Assembly (NCBI GenBank): GCA_002372135.1
Contig: DFIN01000033.1
Span: 1,821 to 40,075, forward strand
Reading direction: 5' to 3'
DNA: 38,255 bases
DNA from: Bacteroidales bacterium UBA3696
GTDB taxonomy: Bacteria > Bacteroidota > Bacteroidia > Bacteroidales > Paludibacteraceae
Positions 31,546 to 38,255 of the stretch are shown here, in pieces; within the stretch, counting starts at the first letter, position 1, and the number at the start of each line of letters is the position of its first letter. The position numbers were made by a program, and so were the translations under genes. Under the pieces are notes generated by a model. That model saw only the letters and a list, made by a program, of their open reading frames with translations, did no database searches and was not told the DNA's origin.

Positions 31546-32991
31546 ATGAGAACACAAGAACCAAAAGCGTTGTGGGAGAACTTTTACAGCCTCACACAGA
31601 TTCCGCGCCCCTCGGGCAAGAAAGAAGCCATCGGTCAATTCCTCGCCGACTACGGAAGGAAATTGGGATTGGAAACCATTGTGGACGAGATTGGTAACGT
31701 GATTATTCGCAAGCCGGCTTCTCCCGGTTATGAAAATCATCCGGGTGTAATCCTACAAGGGCACATGGACATGGTGCCGCAGAAGAACGGCGACAAGGTG
31801 TTCGACTTTGAGAAAGACCCTATTTGCGCCTACGTGGAAGATAACAAGGAGTGGGTAACCGCCGACGGCACGACCCTCGGTGCGGACAACGGTATCGGCG
31901 TAGCCGCCGCGATGACCATACTGGCTGATAAAACGCTGGTTCATCCTGCTATTGAGGCATTCTTTACCGTGGACGAAGAAACAGGTATGTACGGCGCGCA
32001 AGCGTTGCAAGGCGGCGTACTGAAAGGTAGCACACTGCTCAACCTTGACTCGGAAACGGAAGGCGAACTATATATCGGTTGCGCGGGCGGTGTGGACACA
32101 ACAGCCCGTTTTGACTTTGAACCGGTAGCCACCGAAGAAGGCGACATCGCGCTCAAAGTATCTATCAAAGGCTTGAAAGGCGGACACTCGGGCTGCGATA
32201 TTCACCTACAACGCGCCAATGCCAACAAACTGCTGTTCCGCTTCCTCAAAGATGCAGTAGCCAACCACGAGGCTCGGCTGGCATGCGTAGAAGGCGGTTC
32301 GCTGCGCAACGCCATCCCGCGTGAAGCAGAAGCGGTGATAACTATTCCGGCGGATGCCAAAGAAGAGGTAATGCAATTGGTAAACGACTACGAAGACCTC
32401 TTTATTACCGAATACAACGGTGTGGAAGACAACCTGCAATTCACCGCTGAAGAAGTGGCATGTCCCAAAGAGGAAATGCCCGAAGATGTACAAGACTTCC
32501 TCATTCACGCTATCACCATCTGTCCTCACGGTGTCTATCGTATGATACCCGAAATGCCTGATGTGGTGGAGACGAGCAACAACCTAAGTACCATCACCAT
32601 GGAAGGCAACAGCGTAAAAGTGCTCTGCCTGACCCGCTCGTCGGTTGAATCGCGCAAGGAAGAGTTGAAACAGATGATTGACTCGACGTTCAATCTCGCG
32701 GGTGCTACTGTAGAGTTCTCCGGTTCGTATCCGGGGTGGAAACCCAACGTAAAGAGCCGTATCCTGCACGTGATGAAAGATATCTATGAGAAAGAATACC
32801 ACCAAGAGCCTAAGGTGATTACCATTCACGCCGGCTTGGAATGTGGCATTATCGGCAGAAACTATCCGGGTATGGACATGATCTCCTTTGGTCCGACCAT
32901 CGAACACCCGCACTCGCCCGACGAACGCGTCAATATCCAAACCGTACAGAAATTCTACCACTACCTGTTGGCGGTTCTTAAAGAACTGTAA
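31546..32991 (+). CDS. pepD: aminoacyl-histidine dipeptidase (peptidase D, M20)
   Basis: Cytoplasmic zinc dipeptidase of wide specificity that cleaves Xaa-His and other dipeptides. The 481 residues have the M20 metal-site motifs: QGHMDMVPQ (His73, Asp75), LGADNGIGVAA (bridging Asp114), TVDEETGMYGA (Glu144/145), LNLDSETEG and the C-terminal GPTIEHPHSPDERV with a metal His. The dimerisation lid with KGLKGGHSGCDI lies in the middle. Length is that of PepD. It may use peptides brought in by transporters such as the POT protein at the left edge. Confidence 0.94.
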   Translation: MRTQEPKALWENFYSLTQIPRPSGKKEAIGQFLADYGRKLGLETIVDEIGNVIIRKPASPGYENHPGVILQGHMDMVPQKNGDKVFDFEKDPICAYVEDNKEWVTADGTTLGADNGIGVAAAMTILADKTLVHPAIEAFFTVDEETGMYGAQALQGGVLKGSTLLNLDSETEGELYIGCAGGVDTTARFDFEPVATEEGDIALKVSIKGLKGGHSGCDIHLQRANANKLLFRFLKDAVANHEARLACVEGGSLRNAIPREAEAVITIPADAKEEVMQLVNDYEDLFITEYNGVEDNLQFTAEEVACPKEEMPEDVQDFLIHAITICPHGVYRMIPEMPDVVETSNNLSTITMEGNSVKVLCLTRSSVESRKEELKQMIDSTFNLAGATVEFSGSYPGWKPNVKSRILHVMKDIYEKEYHQEPKVITIHAGLECGIIGRNYPGMDMISFGPTIEHPHSPDERVNIQTVQKFYHYLLAVLKEL

Positions 32992-33002
32992 TACGATCGT
33001 CT

Positions 33003-33515
33003 ATGCTGGAAATCCTTAAGTTCACTATACCCTCACTCATCGTTCTTGTTTGTGTATGGGTAGTTATGCACTATCTGCTCAAAAGCGAACAAGAACGGCG
33101 GTTGTGGGAACTCAAACGGGGCACACAAAAAGAGGTAACACCTATTCGCCTTCGCGCATACGAACGTCTGACCCTGCTGTTGGAACGTACAGAACCGGAA
33201 CAAATGGTGAGTGAATTGGATATCAATCAACTGACCATACCCGAAATGGAACAACGGTTGTTGCTCACCATTCGTCGCGAATGGGAGCATAATATGAGCC
33301 AACAGATCTACGTAGGTGATGAGGTTTGGGCGAAGATTATGCTGGCACGCGACGAGATAGCCGCCTTTGTACACACGATGGCAAGCCAACTGCCCCCTAA
33401 TAGCAACTCCTTGGATTATGCCCGCATATTGATGACTGCTTACCGGCAAAATGGCGCGACTCCTCATCAAATAGCCTTGGAAGCACTCAAAGAGGAAGTG
33501 AGAGGACTGTGGTAA
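33003..33515 (+). CDS. conserved Bacteroidota protein with one N-terminal membrane helix
   Basis: A 170-residue protein. Residues about 8-26 (IPSLIVLVCVWVVMHYLL) form one membrane anchor, followed by a charged cytoplasmic-looking helix and a mostly helical domain with ERLTLLLERTEP, NQLTIPEMEQRLLLTIRREWEHNMSQQIYV and WAKIMLARDEI. I recognise it as a family found throughout Bacteroidota and annotated as hypothetical; its function is not known. It is 11 bases after pepD, and its stop overlaps the next gene by 7 bases, so the two are probably coupled. Confidence 0.75.
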   Translation: MLEILKFTIPSLIVLVCVWVVMHYLLKSEQERRLWELKRGTQKEVTPIRLRAYERLTLLLERTEPEQMVSELDINQLTIPEMEQRLLLTIRREWEHNMSQQIYVGDEVWAKIMLARDEIAAFVHTMASQLPPNSNSLDYARILMTAYRQNGATPHQIALEALKEEVRGLW

Positions 33516-34117
33516 ACAAACTACGCACATATCTGTTCCTACTTGTTCTTGGACTAAGCACCATTCGTGGCATAGCCCAAGATAAGCCTCAACCGCTCCA
33601 CCCGTATAGCGATACGGCTGTGTATCAAGGTACAATGCTTAAGGTAGATGCCTTTATGCCTATTTACGATGCGGCTCGCACCAAAGGGAGGCTGCAGAGT
33701 TACGAAATGGCACTCAACGTGCGGCTGCTCAATCGCTATTATCCCACCCTTGAAGGAGGCTACTCATTCGGCACTGCCCAAACGGATAGTACCACGCAAG
33801 CCATCAATGCCGGTTTTCTGCGAGTGGGTATGGATTTTAACCCGCTCAAAAAGAGTCTGCACACCCCACATGCTCTGCTTGTAGGTCTGCGCGTAGGAAC
33901 ATCGCCGCAGCACACCACCGATGCTTGGGGGGAAGTCGTGGCAGGATGCCAAGTACAGATAGTCAGCGGCTTCTATATGGGCTGGAGTGCGCGTCTGAAA
34001 CTTCTATTTACACACCGCGATGCCGACTACACAGAAGCCCCCGTCTATATACCCGGCTACGGCAATCGCTCCCACGTAAATTGGGGTATCAATTACTACT
34101 TTGCATGGCGATTTTGA
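33509..34117 (+). CDS. small outer-membrane beta-barrel protein (DUF6048-like)
   Basis: A 202-residue exported protein. The start is a GTG at 33509, overlapping the previous stop by 7 bases; no ATG stands near that would keep the signal peptide. The N-terminus LRTYLFLLVLGLSTIRGIA is a signal peptide with probable cleavage before QDKPQP. The mature part alternates aromatic and polar residues and ends WGINYYFAWRF, a terminal Phe typical of outer-membrane barrels. It resembles a Bacteroidota family I know as DUF6048; that family name is tentative, and no function is known. Confidence 0.72.
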   Translation: MVNKLRTYLFLLVLGLSTIRGIAQDKPQPLHPYSDTAVYQGTMLKVDAFMPIYDAARTKGRLQSYEMALNVRLLNRYYPTLEGGYSFGTAQTDSTTQAINAGFLRVGMDFNPLKKSLHTPHALLVGLRVGTSPQHTTDAWGEVVAGCQVQIVSGFYMGWSARLKLLFTHRDADYTEAPVYIPGYGNRSHVNWGINYYFAWRF

Positions 34118-34176
34118 ACATGACAAAGGCTGACACTACATTTTACTAAAGTGAAAACAAACAAAAACCTATTCCT

Positions 34177-36210
34177 ATGAATACCACAAAACTGATGAAT
34201 CGTGCGGCGGATAATATACGTATTCTTTCTGCCGCCATGGTAGAGAATGCTAAAAGCGGTCACCCGGGCGGGGCTATGGGTGGGGCAGACTTCATCAATG
34301 TCCTCTATTCTGAGTTTCTTGAATACGATCCCGAGAACCCCGAGTGGGAGGGGCGCGACCGCTTTTTCCTTGACCCGGGACACATGGCTCCCATGCTGTA
34401 TGCCGCGCTGTGCCTTGCGGGTAAATACACGATGGACGATCTGAAGAACCTTCGTCAGTGGGGCAGTTCCACATCCGGACACCCCGAACGCGACCTTGCA
34501 CACGGCATAGAAAATGCGTCAGGACCTCTGGGACAAGGACATGTATATGGAGTAGGTGCTGCCATCGCCGCCAAGTTCTTCCAACAACGCTACGGCGAAG
34601 TACATAACCCCACCATCTACGCCTACATCTCCGACGGCGGCATACAGGAAGAGATTAGCCAAGGCGCAGGACGTATTGCCGGGCACCTTGGACTGAACAA
34701 CCTCATTATGTTCTACGATGCCAACGAGGTGCAACTATCCACCCTATGTGCCGAAGTCAATACGGAAGACATACAAGCCAAGTACGAAGCATGGGGATGG
34801 TACGTACAGGACATTAATGGAAGCGACCCCGATGCTATCCGTCAAGCCCTCCAAAATGCCAAAGCCGAAAGCGAACGCCCGAGCCTTATCATAGGTAGGA
34901 CAACCATGGGTAAAGGGGCTATCCGCGAAGACGGTAGCAGTTTTGAAGGCAAGAGTTCCACCCACGGTCAGCCCATATCCAAAGCCGGTGCATCGTTTAG
35001 CAAAACAATAGCCCACCTCGGAGGTAACCCCGATGACCCGTTCGCCATCTTCCCCGAAGTCAAACAACTTTACGACAACCGTGCCGCCCAACTTCGCGAC
35101 TTGGCTAATGCTCGCTACGAGCAGTACTACCAATGGAAACAGACCCACCCGCAAAGTGCTACCGAATATGAAGCCTTCATGAGCGGCGAAGTACCTTGCG
35201 TGGATTGGAGTCTCATCCGGCAGAAACGCAACACTTCCACGCGTGCAGCAAGCGGCAAAGTATTGGAGCTGTTAGCCGAACAAGTAGGCAATATGGTAGT
35301 GTCCAGTGCCGACTTGTGCAGTTCGGACAAAACCGACAGTTTTCTCAAGCACACCCACGCCTTCACCAAAGGCGACTTTACGGGACAGTTCCTGCAACCC
35401 GGGGTAAGCGAATTGACCATGGCTTGTCTTATGATAGGAATGCGCCTGCATGGTGGAATCATCCCCGCATGCGGCACTTTCTTCGTTTTCAGTGATTATA
35501 TGAAACCCGCCGCCCGTATGGCAGCACTCATGGAAATACCCGTCATCTTTATATGGAGCCACGATAGTTTCCGGGTAGGTGAAGACGGAGCCACCCACGA
35601 ACCAGTTGAGCAAGAAGCCCAAGCCCGCCTCTTGGAGCAACTTAAGAACCACAGCGGTAAACCCTCTATGCTCGTACTACGCCCGGCAGATGCCGAAGAA
35701 ACAACCGAAGCATGGCGACTCGCTATCGAAAACACATCAACTCCCACGGCACTGCTACTCTCACGCCAAGACATAGCCCCTATTCATGACGAAATAGTAG
35801 ACCCTCATTCATGGGCCGCTGACTTCCGAAAAGGAGGATATATTGTAGAAAAAGACGAGAAAGTGGACATCGTGCTGGTTGCAAATGGCAGCGAAGTAGC
35901 CATCATGCGCGAAGTGGCACAACTGCTAAGAAAGGATGGTATAGGCGTACAGGTGGACAGTTTCCCCAGCGAAGGACTCTTCCGCCAACAAGACCTCACC
36001 TACCAAGACCAAGTGCTCCCGCAAGGCATTATGCGCTACGGACTGACTGCCGGTCTGCCAAGTACGTTGCTTGGATTAGTGGGAGACATCCAAAACATCT
36101 GGGGATTAGACCATTTCGGTTACTCAGCACCTGCCAATGTTTTGGAAGAGAAATTTGGCTTTACGGCTCAAAATATAGCCGCACAGATTAAGACTAAAAT
36201 GGCACGCTAA
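34177..36210 (+). CDS. tkt: transketolase
   Basis: Thiamine diphosphate enzyme of the non-oxidative pentose phosphate pathway that moves two-carbon units between sugar phosphates. The 677 residues include AKSGHPGGAMGGADF at the start, the Bacteroidota variant of the ThDP motif (SDGGIQEEISQGAG, instead of GDGCxxEG) closing with FYDANEVQLS, the pyrimidine domain with the catalytic region DSFRVGEDGATHEPVEQEAQ, and the C-terminal domain with VDSFPSEGLF. A hairpin follows the stop. The 59 bases before the ATG show no clear -7 box. Confidence 0.95.
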   Translation: MNTTKLMNRAADNIRILSAAMVENAKSGHPGGAMGGADFINVLYSEFLEYDPENPEWEGRDRFFLDPGHMAPMLYAALCLAGKYTMDDLKNLRQWGSSTSGHPERDLAHGIENASGPLGQGHVYGVGAAIAAKFFQQRYGEVHNPTIYAYISDGGIQEEISQGAGRIAGHLGLNNLIMFYDANEVQLSTLCAEVNTEDIQAKYEAWGWYVQDINGSDPDAIRQALQNAKAESERPSLIIGRTTMGKGAIREDGSSFEGKSSTHGQPISKAGASFSKTIAHLGGNPDDPFAIFPEVKQLYDNRAAQLRDLANARYEQYYQWKQTHPQSATEYEAFMSGEVPCVDWSLIRQKRNTSTRAASGKVLELLAEQVGNMVVSSADLCSSDKTDSFLKHTHAFTKGDFTGQFLQPGVSELTMACLMIGMRLHGGIIPACGTFFVFSDYMKPAARMAALMEIPVIFIWSHDSFRVGEDGATHEPVEQEAQARLLEQLKNHSGKPSMLVLRPADAEETTEAWRLAIENTSTPTALLLSRQDIAPIHDEIVDPHSWAADFRKGGYIVEKDEKVDIVLVANGSEVAIMREVAQLLRKDGIGVQVDSFPSEGLFRQQDLTYQDQVLPQGIMRYGLTAGLPSTLLGLVGDIQNIWGLDHFGYSAPANVLEEKFGFTAQNIAAQIKTKMAR

Positions 36211-36228
36211 ATCGGTAACGAAACAAAA

Positions 36229-36263
36229 GAAGGGGGTGTGCCGATTTTTGACACACCCTCTTT
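36229..36263. terminator. bidirectional hairpin between tkt and dnaJ
   Basis: GAAGGGGGTGTG and CACACCCTCTTT form a 12-pair stem (7 perfect G-C/T-A pairs plus two G-U pairs and others) with an 11-base loop. T-rich flanks occur on both sides (GTATTTTTC on plus, CTTTTGTTTC on minus), so it can end both convergent genes. Confidence 0.75.
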
Positions 36264-36285
36264 CTTGTATTTTTCTCTATCGGAG

Positions 36286-37434
36286 TTACCCGAATATATT
36301 CTTAAAGAAATTCTTTTTATCCGAACTATTCGGTGCAATGTTTGGACTATCCTTGAGTTGCTCGATGAGGGCTTTTTCTTCCTTGTCCAAATTCTCAGGT
36401 ATATAAACCCCTACATTAATCAGCAAATCACCCGTACCATACTGCCGCGCATACTGGTCAATCACCGGCAGTCCTTTCCCGCGCATACGCAAAACCTTAC
36501 CGGGCTGCGTACCGGGCGTGATGGATATCTTTGCTTCGCCTTGCAAGGTCGGGATTTTCACCTGTCCGCCCAAAATAGCAGTAGGCATATCCAAGAGCAG
36601 GTTGTATATCAAGTCGCTGCCTTCACGCTCCAAAGCAGGATGTTTTTCTTCCTCAATGAGCACCAATAGGTCGCCGGCTATACCGCCATGAGGTGCCGCA
36701 TTACCTTTGCCTTCCACGGGGATCTGCATACCGCCTGATACGCCGGCGGGGATATGGATGCTTATTATTTCATCGTCACGAACGACACCCTCGCCGCCGC
36801 AATACGGACATTTATTGCGTATTACCTTGCCTTCACCGCCGCAAGTAGGACAAGCCTCCTGTACCTGCATCATACCAAATATGCCGCTTCGAGTACGGAC
36901 TACTCGCCCCGTACCGCGGCAAGTAGAGCAAGTCTCGCCTCCTTTACCGTCCGCACTACCCGTACCTTGACAATGCGTACAGGGCACTAACTTCTTAACC
37001 TTGATTTTCTTATCGGCTCCGGTGGCTATTTCCTCCAAAGTCAAACGCACCTTCACCCGCAAGTCCGAACCGCGTCTAACGCGCTGTCCACCGCGACCGC
37101 CAAAGAAACTAGAGAAATGTCCACCCATACCCCAACTCTCAAACAAGTCGCCAAACTGCGAGAACACATCTTCCATATTTGTGAATCCGCCACCTCCGGC
37201 AGCACCACCCATTCCAGCGTGACCGAACTGGTCATATCGCTGACGCTTTTGCGGATCACTCAATACTTCATACGCCTCGGCGGCTTCCTTGAACTTCTCC
37301 TCGGCTTCTTTGTCGCCCGGGTTCTTGTCGGGGTGATACTGTATCGCTTTCTTGCGATACGCTTTCTTTATCTCATCGGCTGACGCATTCTTCTCTACGC
37401 CTAACACCTCATAATAATCTCTCTTCTCTGCCAT
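36286..37434 (-). CDS. dnaJ: chaperone protein DnaJ
   Basis: Hsp40 co-chaperone that delivers substrates to DnaK and stimulates its ATPase. The 382 residues are a type A protein: J domain (1-70) with HPD at 34-36, a Gly/Phe-rich region (about 73-105, GGAAGGGGFTNMEDVF), four zinc-binding CxxCxGxG repeats (CTHCQGTG, CSTCRGTG, CPTCGGEG, CPYCGGEG) and the C-terminal substrate-binding domain. It follows grpE by 55 bases on the same strand; dnaK is not in the window. The last residues (SSDKKNFFKNIFG) match the usual Bacteroidota tail. Confidence 0.96.
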   Translation of the reverse strand: MAEKRDYYEVLGVEKNASADEIKKAYRKKAIQYHPDKNPGDKEAEEKFKEAAEAYEVLSDPQKRQRYDQFGHAGMGGAAGGGGFTNMEDVFSQFGDLFESWGMGGHFSSFFGGRGGQRVRRGSDLRVKVRLTLEEIATGADKKIKVKKLVPCTHCQGTGSADGKGGETCSTCRGTGRVVRTRSGIFGMMQVQEACPTCGGEGKVIRNKCPYCGGEGVVRDDEIISIHIPAGVSGGMQIPVEGKGNAAPHGGIAGDLLVLIEEEKHPALEREGSDLIYNLLLDMPTAILGGQVKIPTLQGEAKISITPGTQPGKVLRMRGKGLPVIDQYARQYGTGDLLINVGVYIPENLDKEEKALIEQLKDSPNIAPNSSDKKNFFKNIFG

Positions 37435-37489
37435 AATTACTTTTGTTTTACATTAGTTTAGCGGTTGTTTAGTGGTATTTTGGCAGTTG

Positions 37490-38086
37490 TTATTCGCCTA
37501 CCACTACTTTGGCATAGCGAATCACCTTATCTCCCAACTTATATCCCTTTTGCGTGCAATCAATAATTTTTCCTTTCTTATCATCGCCCATAGCCAAGGT
37601 AGTGATGGCTTCGTGCTCGTCCGTGGAAAAATCTTTCCCATCCGTTTCTATCGGGACCACTTGATTATTGGCGAGAAACTGTACAAACTTCTGATAAATC
37701 AAACTCACACCTTCTTTTAGGGCTGAGCAAGCCGCATCGTCCGTTTTATCAATCGACTGTAACGCCCGCTCAAAATCGTCCATCAACGGCAACATATCGG
37801 TAAATATACGCTCGCCTGCCGATTCTATCAAGTCCAACTTCTCCTTGTTCGTTCTGCGGCGAAAATTCTCAAACTCTGCCATCAATCGCAACTTAGTGTC
37901 TTCCAACGAAGCCACCTTGTCCTGCAACTCCTTTATCTGAGCCGCTAAATCTTCTTCGCCCTTTTTCTCCAGCGGCTGTTCTTCAGAAGTTTGTTCTGCC
38001 GCATCTTCCTGCTGCATTCCCTCTTTTACCTTGACGTCCAACTCACTGGGATTCATCGGCTGATTTTCATCTTTACTTTGTTCCAT
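37490..38086 (-). CDS. grpE: nucleotide exchange factor GrpE
   Basis: Exchanges ADP for ATP on DnaK. I start it at MEQSKDENQP (ATG 38086, 198 residues); the 15 codons upstream in the open frame look like leader. The acidic N-terminus is followed by the long coiled coil (about 55-105, AAQIKELQDKVASLEDTKLR and EFENFRRRTNKEK, the GrpE signature) and the C-terminal beta domain ending GYKLGDKVIRYAKVVVGE. It is the first gene of grpE-dnaJ. About 76 bases upstream is a sigma-54-like promoter, suggesting stress control. Confidence 0.94.
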   Translation of the reverse strand: MEQSKDENQPMNPSELDVKVKEGMQQEDAAEQTSEEQPLEKKGEEDLAAQIKELQDKVASLEDTKLRLMAEFENFRRRTNKEKLDLIESAGERIFTDMLPLMDDFERALQSIDKTDDAACSALKEGVSLIYQKFVQFLANNQVVPIETDGKDFSTDEHEAITTLAMGDDKKGKIIDCTQKGYKLGDKVIRYAKVVVGE

Positions 38087-38161
38087 ATCGTGATAATTTA
38101 TATTCGTACTTGACTTTACACGCCTACACAATTGTTTCTTTTGCGCGCGCGTTTATTACAC

Positions 38162-38178
38162 AGCATTTATTGTGCCAA
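38162..38178 (-). promoter_or_regulatory. sigma-54-like promoter of grpE-dnaJ
   Basis: Minus strand reads TTGGCAC, AATAA, ATGCT. The -24 TTGGCAC is perfect, the -12 ATGC differs from TTGC by one base, and GG and GC are 10 bases apart as required. It lies about 76 bases from the grpE ATG. An inverted repeat is 11 bases further upstream. Confidence 0.55.
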
Positions 38179-38189
38179 TCCGCTTTCTA

Positions 38190-38204
38190 CTGCCATTTTG
38201 GCAG
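38190..38204. promoter_or_regulatory. inverted repeat upstream of the grpE promoter
   Basis: CTGCCA-TTT-TGGCAG, a perfect palindrome with 6-base arms, just upstream of the -24 element of the grpE promoter. It could be a regulator site for grpE-dnaJ or for a divergent gene beyond the right edge. From 38205 to 38255 I see no gene. Confidence 0.5.
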
Positions 38205-38255
38205 AAAACTTAGAAATAACAAAGTACGTGGCACCAATCAAAGGAACGTTTGATT

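Noticed and set aside
38205..38255. A second, divergent sigma-54 site at the right edge (TGGCACC near 38229)
   Set aside because: The -12 part (TTGC at the right spacing) is absent.
1..38255. CRISPR array, insertion sequence, prophage or integrase
   Set aside because: No spaced direct repeats of 25-40 bases, no transposase or recombinase-like protein and no terminal inverted repeats were seen.

Overview
The window reads as chromosomal DNA of a member of the order Bacteroidales (Bacteroidota). The evidence is a SusC/SusD pair with Bacteroidota-type lipoprotein signals, a very long signal peptidase I, the gene order DUF4271-hemD-rnpA-yidD, Bacteroidota-type transketolase and peptide-transporter motifs, and many promoters of the Bacteroides kind (-33 TTTG, -7 TAnnTTTG, usually 19-20 bases between them). 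Genus cannot be fixed from the sequence. I see no insertion sequence, prophage, integrase or CRISPR array. Genes are dense and mostly core.

Layout. 1-4437, minus strand: dapB, lepB, a WbqC-like gene, ilvE and a peptide transporter cut by the window edge, packed with 4-base overlaps and small gaps behind one promoter. 4492-12542, minus strand: a maltodextrin/starch uptake locus (sugar MFS symporter, SusC, SusD, SusE/F-like lipoprotein) closed by a strong terminator. 12722-19174, plus strand: a GH57 amylase-like protein lacking its usual catalytic Asp, a putative porin, a ClpC-like AAA+ unfoldase and a membrane glycosyltransferase. 19249-21835, minus strand: tRNA-Arg(CCG), a YugP-like zinc protease, a Fur-family regulator and a GNAT-like protein. 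21855-26981, plus strand: a LOG-family hydrolase, DUF4271, hemD, rnpA, yidD, trmD, then an unrecognised TPR protein behind a perfect sigma-54-type promoter. 26986-30385, minus strand: an isolated sufB, tRNA-Cys, sua5/ywlC, smpB and an atypical response regulator. 30414-36210, plus strand: asparaginase, pepD, two conserved envelope proteins and transketolase. 36286-38204, minus strand: dnaJ and grpE behind a sigma-54-like promoter.

Working together: the SusCDE/MFS genes would bind and import alpha-glucans, with GH57 expressed divergently from the same intergenic region. dnaJ-grpE, ClpC and SmpB cover protein quality control, and the rnpA-yidD-trmD stretch covers RNA processing and membrane protein insertion.

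Most interesting signals: heptanucleotide tandem repeats, one array inserted in frame inside ilvE; two sigma-54-like promoters; a tRNA-Arg in which the tertiary pair G19-C56 appears replaced by A19-U56; a GH57 protein without its acid/base residue; and sufB separated from the rest of its operon. No clearly new multi-gene system was found. The best unexplained gene is the one at 25293-26981.
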